Below are positions 34,826 to 43,200 of a stretch of 64,000 bases of DNA, piece by piece. A model generated the notes under the pieces. It worked only from the letters and a program-made list of their open reading frames with translations, made no database searches and was not told where the DNA came from. The DNA is from Lentisphaerae bacterium GWF2_49_21 (GTDB lineage: Bacteria > Verrucomicrobiota > Lentisphaeria > Victivallales > GWF2-50-93). Each line of letters opens with the position of its first letter. Position 1 is the stretch's first letter. The DNA is taken from assembly GCA_001804805.1 (NCBI GenBank), contig MHBH01000005.1, forward strand, positions 1 to 64,000, read 5' to 3'. Position numbers and translations under genes: made by a program.

Positions 34826-35995
34826 TTAAATCAGTCCCGACATCGACAGCGGGAACACCGACTTGTCCAGGAGCCTGCACAATGCGATCGTCGCATATGA
34901 AGTGCACCTGATGTTGATCCATTTGCCGTGTCCCGCCTTGCACCAGTTGTCCATTCCTAGGAACGCGCCATCTATCAGTTTTTCTTCCGACTCCTGCTGA
35001 ACTGAAAGCAGATACTTGATATTCTTCTCGATGAGCTTCCGGGCCCGCGCCTTTTCTGCGGAATTCGCAATCGATTCGAATGATACCAGGAATATCGGAG
35101 CAGTTGCTGAACCGACTTCAATTACCGGGTCAAGATATGAGCCGTCCTTGTTCACGGTCTTTTCCAGCCATCCGAGATAGGCCGAACATCTCTGTTTGTA
35201 TTCCTCCTGCTTGAAGACCTTGTAGGCTTCTACGAGGGAGATCCCTCCGAAATCATCGTTTACCCTGTGCATCATCTGCCAGTCCATTGGCCATTTCCTG
35301 GCGTCACTGAGATCGTTGTTTCCGAGCTTGTCCTTTATTGTCGTTATAAGACCGTCCTTGGAGATGAAATGCTTTACATAATAATTTGTCATCCTATATG
35401 CGGCATCGTAGTAGCGGAGGTCAAGTGTCGCCTTGTACATCTCAATAAGGAAAAGGATGGTTCCCGACTGGCAGCTCGCGATGATGTCCTCTGAGGCGCG
35501 GGCTTTTTTATTTCCGAGATTGACAGTGGCTACGACCCAGTCGTCGATGAGCGCGTATTTCAGCATCCAGTCGGCGTAGAGTATGGCACGTTCGAGGCAG
35601 TCGTTGTCCTTTGCGTAGAGATTGTAACCGAGCATCGCCCAGGCTGCTGAGAGCGCATCACGGGGATGCATCCATTCGGTCTGAGGGGAGACCTCCCTGA
35701 TCGCTCCGAAATATGCAGGCTTGCGCTGGTCGAGGATCTGCAGGGACTTGATGTATTTTATTGCAGCCTCGGCTGACTTCAGATATTTCTCGTCGCTTGT
35801 GGCCTTGTGCATGGAAAGCATGGCGAAGATCCCGAAGGCGGTCTGCCATCCGCTGCTTTGCCAGTGTTTTTTTGTCTCAAGTTCCAGGGAATAGATGAAA
35901 CGGCCGCAGTCACCGCTTTCCCCGTCCTTGTTCTGCGTGTTCACGAACCAGTCGCCTGCGCGTATCGCCGAATTCAATATCAGTTTCTTGTCCAT
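34826..35995 (-). CDS. (alpha/alpha)-toroid protein, glycosidase-like, unknown substrate
   Basis: A 389-residue protein made of paired helices as in six-hairpin glycosidases and epimerases. Repeated W/Y-rich motifs include SGWQTAFGIFAMLSMHKAT, DALSAAWAMLGYNLYAKD and CQSGTILFLIEMYKATLDLR. No signal peptide is visible, and no catalytic residue can be assigned. AAGGA lies six bases upstream of ATG 35995. It might hydrolyse or epimerise imported oligosaccharides, in keeping with its neighbours, but that is context only. A hairpin begins one base after its TAA stop. Confidence 0.6.
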   Translation of the reverse strand: MDKKLILNSAIRAGDWFVNTQNKDGESGDCGRFIYSLELETKKHWQSSGWQTAFGIFAMLSMHKATSDEKYLKSAEAAIKYIKSLQILDQRKPAYFGAIREVSPQTEWMHPRDALSAAWAMLGYNLYAKDNDCLERAILYADWMLKYALIDDWVVATVNLGNKKARASEDIIASCQSGTILFLIEMYKATLDLRYYDAAYRMTNYYVKHFISKDGLITTIKDKLGNNDLSDARKWPMDWQMMHRVNDDFGGISLVEAYKVFKQEEYKQRCSAYLGWLEKTVNKDGSYLDPVIEVGSATAPIFLVSFESIANSAEKARARKLIEKNIKYLLSVQQESEEKLIDGAFLGMDNWCKAGHGKWINIRCTSYATIALCRLLDKSVFPLSMSGLI

Positions 35996-36019
35996 CTGTT
36001 TTCCTTGTGTTTTGATATC

Positions 36020-36170
36020 GGAGCGCCGGCATCTTGCCGGCTATAAATTAAATACTGCCAGCGGGACGCTGGCGCTCCTTTAAAGAACAGCCCTCACGGG
36101 CTTAACTACGAACAAGTTTCCAATCGCATTGGCAATTCGCTTGTAGTTAATGCCGTAAGGCATGTTCTTG
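36020..36170. repeat. GGAG-bounded pair followed by an inverted GTAG pair
   Basis: 36020-36078 starts with GGAGCGCCGGCATCTTGCCG and ends with GCCAGCGGGACGCTGGCGCT plus CC. 36083-36109 is inverted GTTAAGCCCGTGAGGGCTGT and 36143-36170 is GTAGTTAATGCCGTAAGGCA. The last two make a typical REP-type inverted pair. Confidence 0.85.
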
Positions 36171-36186
36171 AGATTATGAATTTGCA

Positions 36187-37278
36187 TTATTCCTCATCAC
36201 ACCCATGCCTCTTCATGAACGCCTTTGCCTCGTCGAGTTTTGATGCGTCAACCGAATGGATGAATACGATGCCTTTTGCCGAACCGAGATCCTCCGCCAT
36301 CTTGTCGAGCGTTTTGAATCCGCTTTTGTTGCCGAAGACCTGTATGAGCTTGCCTGCATCCCTGATCTTCCTGTATACATCGGGCCATTCTTCCGGCGGA
36401 GGCTGTCCGTCGCCTGGGATCCATTGGATACCCTTGAGTTCCTTTATTTTCAGTAGGGAATCCAGATGCGCGAGTTCGCCGGGACCGTCCAGATGGTAGA
36501 ATCCGTTCGTGAGCCTCCGGTGCGTTGCAGCCAGCTCCGGTTTCACAAACTCATCGAACATGTCCGGACCTATCATGTAGCAGAAATCGCTCTGCGTCAT
36601 GTAATACGGCTTGTCGGAGAAGATCGGCGTCCAGCATGTGTATCCGGGATTATGTCTCTGTACGGAATCGATCTCGTCGTATGCGCGCCACCAGAGATCG
36701 AAGATCTGCCAGCTCAGGCGTTTCACTTCATCAGGGCTGTCGTAGAGATCCATGAGCAGTTTCTCGGAAGGGCGGAATGTCGAGAGGACGTCCATGACGC
36801 CACCGAGATCTGTCATTCCGATCTGGGCGCTTCCCTGGAATCTTCTATCTGCGGCCTCTGCGATCGACTTGACCCTGTTGAGCCAGTAGTTTTCATAGTC
36901 CCAATGGAAATTGATGTCCTTGATCTCCTCGACCTTTTCAGGATGGAACCATACGGTCCTTTCGTCGTGTTCGAGCTTTGAGCCGAGGAATGCGGCGAGG
37001 GCGCCGGGGCCGAAGTTCAGCCACATACTCGGGAATGCATCTCCGAGGAACCTCTGGGTCGAAAGATTATAGTCCCATGCATCGGCAATCTCTTCAGCGG
37101 TCACCGACTTGTCATACGCGGCGGCGAAACCCTTGCAGGGATGTTTTGAAGGTTTGCGGCCGGGATCATTGCCTGTGACGGTCAGGTGGATTAACGGCCT
37201 GTCGAGCTTTCCATCCCACCACCTGCCATAATTTTCACTGACCTTCTTCCATCGTCCCTCGTTGAAATGTATTGGCAT
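36187..37278 (-). CDS. UROD-superfamily protein
   Basis: A 363-residue TIM-barrel protein distantly related to uroporphyrinogen decarboxylases. It has GRWWDGKLDRPLIHLTV at the N-terminus, GMTDLGGVMDVLSTFRPSEK in the middle, and GFYHLDGPGELAHLDSLLKI, where methyltransferase relatives have the metal-binding His. Like the protein at 17997 it lacks the haem-enzyme RQAGR motif. GAGGAG lies six bases before ATG 37278. It follows two tandem prepilin-like genes by 32 bp and probably shares their transcript. The substrate is not known. Confidence 0.75.
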   Translation of the reverse strand: MPIHFNEGRWKKVSENYGRWWDGKLDRPLIHLTVTGNDPGRKPSKHPCKGFAAAYDKSVTAEEIADAWDYNLSTQRFLGDAFPSMWLNFGPGALAAFLGSKLEHDERTVWFHPEKVEEIKDINFHWDYENYWLNRVKSIAEAADRRFQGSAQIGMTDLGGVMDVLSTFRPSEKLLMDLYDSPDEVKRLSWQIFDLWWRAYDEIDSVQRHNPGYTCWTPIFSDKPYYMTQSDFCYMIGPDMFDEFVKPELAATHRRLTNGFYHLDGPGELAHLDSLLKIKELKGIQWIPGDGQPPPEEWPDVYRKIRDAGKLIQVFGNKSGFKTLDKMAEDLGSAKGIVFIHSVDASKLDEAKAFMKRHGCDEE

Positions 37279-37310
37279 TAAAACTCCTCATTTATATTTT
37301 TCTTAACACG

Positions 37311-38039
37311 TCAAAAAAAACCTGGTTTGAACGGCGGATCGTTTTCAGAAATTGGCTGATGGGCGAAAGGGAAAAACTCCACGTGCCCGTCGAAGAGAAC
37401 GGCGTTGGTTCCCCTGTGCGGGATGCCCATCTGCTCAAACGTAGCTGATGTCGCCGGAGCATAGAAGAAGGTGGTGAAGGCACCGCCCGACGTAGAGTTG
37501 TTGCTGCTCCTGTCCATAAGCATTAATTTGTCAGGGCCCACCTTGTAGAGCGTGCTTTTCGTATGGAAGGCTGGAAACGCCTGCCATCTGGAGAGTCTGG
37601 CTGAAATGGTATAAGTGGTGGCGTAGTCCGTGCCACCTGTCGTGCTTGCAAGGTTTGAGATGGCATTTTTCGTGACCGTATCCAGCTTCGGATGGGAGGG
37701 ACAGAGGAGAAGGGCGTAGGGTTTGTAATATTCCCATAGACAGTTGCTAGTATTGTTCATGAACCAGCGGGGATTGTTTGCAACCATGTTGGCGTCGTCA
37801 GGAAAAAGTTCGCCTTCAAAGCCCGGAGCCTTGGAGTTCATCACCCAGCACGGAAGGTATCCCTCGTAGTCGCCGGTGAAGTTGATGACGCCAATTCCAA
37901 GCTGGCGCATGTTGCTCTTGCATATGACTGACTGTGCGGTGTCCTTTGCGCGTTTCAGCGCGGGCAGGAGGAGCGCTGCGAGGATCGCGATTATCGCGAT
38001 AACCACAAGCAATTCAATCAGTGTGAATGATTTTTTCAT
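37311..38039 (-). CDS. prepilin-like protein (tandem copy 2)
   Basis: A 242-residue protein with a four-residue leader, MKKS, then [20 protein letters not shown]. Ser at -1 is a known but less common position for cleavage. The C-terminus has [19 protein letters not shown], an H-X8-DG variant. It is a clear paralogue of the gene just upstream (38044): both share [41 protein letters not shown] and [15 protein letters not shown] overlaps the ribosome binding position, and only four bases separate it from the preceding stop. The role is inferred as an exported pseudopilin-like subunit. Confidence 0.85.
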   Translation of the reverse strand: MKKSFTLIELLVVIAIIAILAALLLPALKRAKDTAQSVICKSNMRQLGIGVINFTGDYEGYLPCWVMNSKAPGFEGELFPDDANMVANNPRWFMNNTSNCLWEYYKPYALLLCPSHPKLDTVTKNAISNLASTTGGTDYATTYTISARLSRWQAFPAFHTKSTLYKVGPDKLMLMDRSSNNSTSGGAFTTFFYAPATSATFEQMGIPHRGTNAVLFDGHVEFFPFAHQPISENDPPFKPGFF

Positions 38040-38043
38040 TTCC

Positions 38044-38778
38044 TTAGAACAGGCTCGATTCGAATGGCGAATCGTTTTGATTTATCGGCTGATGGTTGAA
38101 GGGGTAGAATTCGCAATGGCCGTCGAAGTGGACGGCATTTGTTCCCCGGTGCGGTACGGCTATCTGTTCGAATGTGGCGGTTGAGGGGGTCTTTGCATAG
38201 AAGAAGGTGGTGTCTGCGGTTCCAGTCGGTGTCGCTTCATATCCGGATCTTTCAAGGATCATGAACTTTTTAGGATCAACCTTGCCAATAGGGCATTTGT
38301 TATGGACGACGGCGCCGAAGCACTGCCATCTTGAGAATCTGTCAGATAATGAATACGTGGTCGGCTTGGTTGGCGTTCCAGTCCCGGCAAGCGTTGACTT
38401 CACACTGGAGGTCACGGTGTCGAGTTTGGGGTGCGAGGAGCATAGCAGCATTGCCACGGCCTTGTAGTATTCAAAAAAACAGTTGCTGGCGTTGTTCTGG
38501 TACCAGCGCAGGTTGACGGCAACCATCTCTGCATCGGAGGGAAAGAGCTTGTCTTCGGAGCCGGCAACCTTTTCGTTCATCAGGAAGTTTGGCAGATATC
38601 CTTCAAAATCAATTGTGAAGCTTATGACCTGGGTGCCATGCTGCTTCAGGTTGCTCATGCAGGAGATGGCATGCGCCTTTTCCTTCGCTGACTTGAGCGC
38701 GGGAAGGAGCATGGCGGCGAGGATTGCGATGATCGCAATTACCACCAACAGTTCGATAAGAGTAAATGATTTTCTCAT
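38044..38778 (-). CDS. prepilin-like protein (tandem copy 1)
   Basis: A 244-residue protein with leader MRKS and [20 protein letters not shown] at the N-terminus. The C-terminus is [19 protein letters not shown], an H-X8-DG motif. It is the first gene of a minus-strand unit with the paralogue at 37311 and the UROD-like gene at 36187. AAAGGG lies nine bases upstream of ATG 38778. The GntR/LacI-type regulator at 39124 is transcribed divergently and is the natural candidate for control. The mature domain is about 210 residues, of pilin-like alpha/beta character. Confidence 0.85.
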   Translation of the reverse strand: MRKSFTLIELLVVIAIIAILAAMLLPALKSAKEKAHAISCMSNLKQHGTQVISFTIDFEGYLPNFLMNEKVAGSEDKLFPSDAEMVAVNLRWYQNNASNCFFEYYKAVAMLLCSSHPKLDTVTSSVKSTLAGTGTPTKPTTYSLSDRFSRWQCFGAVVHNKCPIGKVDPKKFMILERSGYEATPTGTADTTFFYAKTPSTATFEQIAVPHRGTNAVHFDGHCEFYPFNHQPINQNDSPFESSLF

Positions 38779-39123
38779 GGACTTGACCCTTTCCCGGAAT
38801 TATAGGTTCCTCTTTTATTCTATCACAGATGAGCCTTCGCATGCAATCTTTTTTTTAATAAATTCTTTACCGGTACTGTTAATACAAATATGTATTTATA
38901 TCATACATGTAAGCTGCCTTCGCCAAAAGTCAAGCATGCGCCGGCTGAAAATCATAAAAAATGTCGAGCAGGCTGGCCTGGCTGCCACAAGGCCCTTGTC
39001 TCCAGAATGATACGCCTGCAATTCGTTGCGCGGCGGATTTTGTTCGATATTTTCATTGATGCAGGCTTGATTCGGATGAATGCTGGATTAACTTGTATTA
39101 TAATAAAACAATCAAGGCTGATC
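38779..39123. promoter_or_regulatory. divergent control region with operator-like palindromes
   Basis: This region lies between the prepilin-like gene pair and the GntR/LacI-type regulator. ATACAAATATGTAT (38882-38895) has five-base inverted arms and TACATGTA (38904-38911) is a perfect palindrome nine bases on. AT-rich dyads of this kind are typical operators for AraR-like GntR/LacI hybrids. TATAAT at about 39104 may be the -10 of the regulator gene, without a clear -35. Confidence 0.35.
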
Positions 39124-40221
39124 ATGACAGAAGACGCCGTATATTCAAAAAGCGAACAGGTAAGACAGCGGATCCTCAGCGCAATCGAGTCCGGAAAATA
39201 TCCCGCAGGTGTCTGCATACATTCCGAGAACGATCTTGTTGCGATGACTGGTACGAGCCGTGTTACTGTCCGCGAAGCAATATCAAAACTTGTCGACAAG
39301 GGCTACCTCAGAAGGATCCAGGGCAAGGGAACGATGGTGATAAAATCAGGCCCGCATGCAACCGCTTCATCGGTCAAGTCCATCTACGTCTTTACGGTCA
39401 GTCCTCACGCGGTCGACCTTTTCGGCAATGGCATTCTTGCAGGTGTCCATGACGCCTTGTCCGGTGACGAATATCCTGTATTCCTGAAGAACATCCCGTC
39501 CCCCTCGGACTTCAATTCATATGTCGAAAAAGAAATACATCAGGAGAACTGCCGCGGAATCATACTGTCGGGAGATCTTTCCAACAGAAAATACGCTGAA
39601 GCCGTGCTGAAAAAAAATATCGCATGTGTCAGCATCGGAATTCCATCGGACGGCGCCGACATCCCGTATGTCGAGGTCAACCATGAACACGGAATCCGGA
39701 TGGCTGTCGATGAACTTGTCTCAAAGGGGCACAGGCGCATCGCATTCTTCGACTATCCTCTTGACTGGGGGCACACAGCGTCGATCCTCGCAAGGGAGGC
39801 GGGATACAAAAATGCCATCAAGGCTGCTGGCCTCAAGCTCGATCCGTCTCTCATCATCCGCTATAAGATGCTAGGTCCTTCCGGCAGGGAACATGCCATC
39901 AGGCTGATCAAGCGCGAACTCACATACAGCGCGGCGATTATAGTCGGATATAGCTTTGTAACGGAATACGTCAGCGAGCTGACCGCATATGGCTTTTCAA
40001 TACCCGGGGATCTTGCGATCATTAATTATAAGGGCTATGCGAACTTCGACGACAAGACGGGCCTGTTCATGACCTGCATAGTCCAGCCCCTCCATGAAAT
40101 GGGCAGGGCTGCAGTCGATCTTCTTCTGGGCAGGAACAAGACAGCCAGGTCGGTCCTGTTCGAACCGTCATTTGTCAAAGGCCAGACTGTTTCAGACAAA
40201 CCGATAATCCATAAAAAATGA
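39124..40221 (+). CDS. GntR-type HTH / LacI-type ligand-binding transcription regulator
   Basis: A 365-residue hybrid regulator. Residues 8-75 form the GntR winged helix (EQVRQRILSAIESGKYPAG, MTGTSRVTVREAISKLVDKG, GKGTMV). Residues 85-360 form a LacI/AraR-like sugar-binding domain (GIILSGDLSN, VEVNHEHGIRMAVDELVSKG, HRRIAFFDYPLD). ATG 39124 is used because AAGG lies eight bases upstream and the HTH follows at once; the open frame extends 78 codons further up without matching the family. It likely controls the divergent prepilin unit, the downstream GH2-like gene, or both. It parallels the regulator at 1251. Confidence 0.85.
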   Translation: MTEDAVYSKSEQVRQRILSAIESGKYPAGVCIHSENDLVAMTGTSRVTVREAISKLVDKGYLRRIQGKGTMVIKSGPHATASSVKSIYVFTVSPHAVDLFGNGILAGVHDALSGDEYPVFLKNIPSPSDFNSYVEKEIHQENCRGIILSGDLSNRKYAEAVLKKNIACVSIGIPSDGADIPYVEVNHEHGIRMAVDELVSKGHRRIAFFDYPLDWGHTASILAREAGYKNAIKAAGLKLDPSLIIRYKMLGPSGREHAIRLIKRELTYSAAIIVGYSFVTEYVSELTAYGFSIPGDLAIINYKGYANFDDKTGLFMTCIVQPLHEMGRAAVDLLLGRNKTARSVLFEPSFVKGQTVSDKPIIHKK

Positions 40222-40299
40222 GACCATAAACCACAGAACACACAGATTACACAGAAAATACTGAACAATAAAAACTGAATTTATATAAGGGGAGAGAAA

Positions 40300-43200
40300 A
40301 TGAGCCACGTGTTTACCCGCCGTTTTGCGAAGTTCGCAAAAGTTTCGATGTCCATAATCGCCTTGACCGTCTGCTCGTTCCTATACGCGCAGGACAATCT
40401 CCTGAAGAACGCGGATTTCAAGACTGATGCGGACGGCAACGGAATTCCCGATGGCTGGGGCAACCCGAAAGGTGTTACGTATCCTATGGAAAATGGGAAA
40501 AGATGGCTGAAGATAGAAGGCGGCGGACTCAGCGTGGGCATGAAGATACCGGTCGAGTCCAAGTGGAAGTCCCTGACTCTTTCCTTCAAGGTCAGATACA
40601 AGGACGTAGAACTGGGCGACCAGGACTGGAAGACCGCACGCATGGCGATGGTCTTCAACGACAAGGCCGGAAAAAAAGTCGGTGATTGGCCTTCAGTGTG
40701 GGGTGAAACCGGAACTTCCGACGGCTGGATCACGTTCGAACGCGAATACAAGATTCCCGAGGGCGCCGACCACCTTGGCCTGAATCCCGCGAACTTCGGA
40801 AAATCAGGGACTGTCGAATTCGACGAGATCAAGGTTGTCGTAGGCAAGGCGGTAAAAGCCAAATATGTAGATCTCGCGGATGCAAAGATCCCGGATAAGA
40901 ATCTTGTCGAGAACGGAAACTTCGAGATCGATTCAGACAAGGATGGGACACCCGACAAATGGGACAAGAGGGATGGCATCTCCTATCCATCAGAAAACGG
41001 AAAGCGCTGGCTGAAGATCGATGGTGGACAGAAGAACATAAACCGGAAGATAAAACTTGAATCCGGATGGGGCGTTCTCAAGCTGTCCTTCAAGGCAAGG
41101 GCGAAGGATGTGGTTCCTGGAGACGAAGGCTGGCAGAATGCGCGCATGGCGATGAACTTCGCCGATGAGGATGGAAAGAAGGTCGGCGAGTGGCCTGAAG
41201 TCTTCAACTGGAAGGACAGCACACTCGGCTGGGTCGACTGCGAGCGCGACTACAAGATTCCACCGGACGCGGCCTTCCTTTTCCTGAACCCTGCTAACTA
41301 TGGCAAGTCAGGAACATTGGAGATCTCGGATATTGTCCTCAAGGTGATATCTGTCAATTACAAGGGCGACATGGCTCTTCCTGAAGGTGCCGACAAGGAG
41401 CCGTGGGACATGGCGAAGGCATGGAAGAGCACAAATGCTACGCAGGAGAAGATCTGCTTGAACGGCCTTTGGCGGGTGCTTCCTGAAATTGCAGAAAAAA
41501 CAGTTCCGCCTGCCGACGGAGCCGGATGGGGCTGGTTCAAGGTTCCGGGTGTCTGGCCGGCACAGGACTGGACAGTCGGTGATGCGACCCAGAAGTTCCT
41601 CCTGCCGCCAATGGCCGAGGACATGATTTCCGGAAAGACCATAGATCAGGTCTGGTACAAGAGGGATATTTTTCTTCCGGCCACATGGGCCGGAAGAAAG
41701 ATATATCTGGATTTTACATTGCTCCAGACAAACGCAAAGATATTTGTAGATGGAAAACCAGAAGGGGAAATCTGGTTCCCCGGTGGAAGATTTGACCTGA
41801 CGAACTCTGTCGAAGCAGGAAAAAAATATACGTTGTCGATCCTTGTGACCGCGCGTCCTCTCGAGGCCGAGAGCAAGGTCTTCATGGCTCCGGACAGGAT
41901 CATTTCAAACAAGGCGACCGTGAAGTTCAAAGGTATCGCCGGAGATCTATATCTCTGCTCCGAGTCTAAGGCGAATTCAATCCAGGACGTGCATGTGATA
42001 AGTTCAGTTGCTGAAGGGAAAGTAAGTTTCAAGACGAAGATTGCTAATCCTGCCACCGGTGAGTATACCATGAGCGCACGTGTCTATGACCGTTTTGGCA
42101 AGGAAGCCAGATCGTTCAAGTCCGGCAGGATTACCTTCTCTCCTGAGAAAAACGAATACGTATTCGGCGGTGACTGGAAAGATGCGCTCCTCTGGGACAC
42201 GAACACTCCGCAGAACATATATACCGCAGTTGTTTCCCTTGAAGATGCGAGCGGGAAGAAGATTGATGAACTGCTTCCGGTGAAGTTCGGATTCAGGGAG
42301 TTCAGGATCGACGGCAAGGATTTCTATCTCAACGGGAAGCTGATCAGGCTGAGGGCGCTCTGGGTGAACAGCATTGCGGATTTCGCGGACAAGTCGGATT
42401 ACTCGGCCGGCATGAACCTGTGCAGGAGGATGAAGGAATACGGTTTCAACTTCTTCATCACCGGAAATTATGATTTCGATCCCGGAAACGTGGCTTACAT
42501 GGATGCGCTCTTCGATGCGTCCGATGAATCCGGGATGCTTTCTTCCTTCTCGTTGCCGCACATCAATAATTTCAAATGGCTGAAAAGCGAAGCGGCCGTG
42601 AAGAACTACAGCGAACTCACGGAATGGCTGATCTCCCGCATGAAGAACCATCCTTCAATAGTAATGTATGCGATGAACCATAACGCCAACGGATACCATG
42701 GCGACCAGAATCCCCTCAAGATGGACGGCTTATACGAGCCGGAGAAAGTCCCGAGCGAGATTGCAAAGACGTTCAAGGATTCGTACAAGGAGAGAAGGGC
42801 GAAGTCACTGGAGGCCGCCGCGATCTCCAAGACCTTTGATCCCACGCGTCCCGTATATCACCACCAGTGCGGAAACCTCGGAGATGTCTATACCGTCAAC
42901 TGCTATCTGAACTGGGCGCCGCGCCAGGAACGTTCCGAATGGATGGAGCACTGGAACAAGAACGGGGCGAAGCCTTTCTTCTTTGTGGAATGGGGACTGC
43001 CGCACATTTCGTCCTGGTCGAGCTACCGCGGACCTGAATTCATATGGAGATGCGTTGCTTTCCAGAGCGTCTGGGACAGTGAATTCGCCTCCTCGATCAC
43101 CGGAGAGGGCGCATATGAGATGACTCCTGAAAAGATAAAGCTGATCGATATCGAAGAAAAGAATTATGCTCTGGGCAAGCCTTTCCACTGGGGCGGAGTC

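Noticed and set aside
38890-39123. 78-codon N-terminal extension of the second GntR/LacI regulator
   Set aside because: The family HTH begins right after ATG 39124, which has a ribosome site; the extension is promoter-like and unlike any regulator.
40232-40258. ACCACAGAACACACAG words as a regulatory repeat
   Set aside because: The same words occur at 58139-58160 in an unrelated context and are common low-complexity intergenic sequence; no binding role can be supported.
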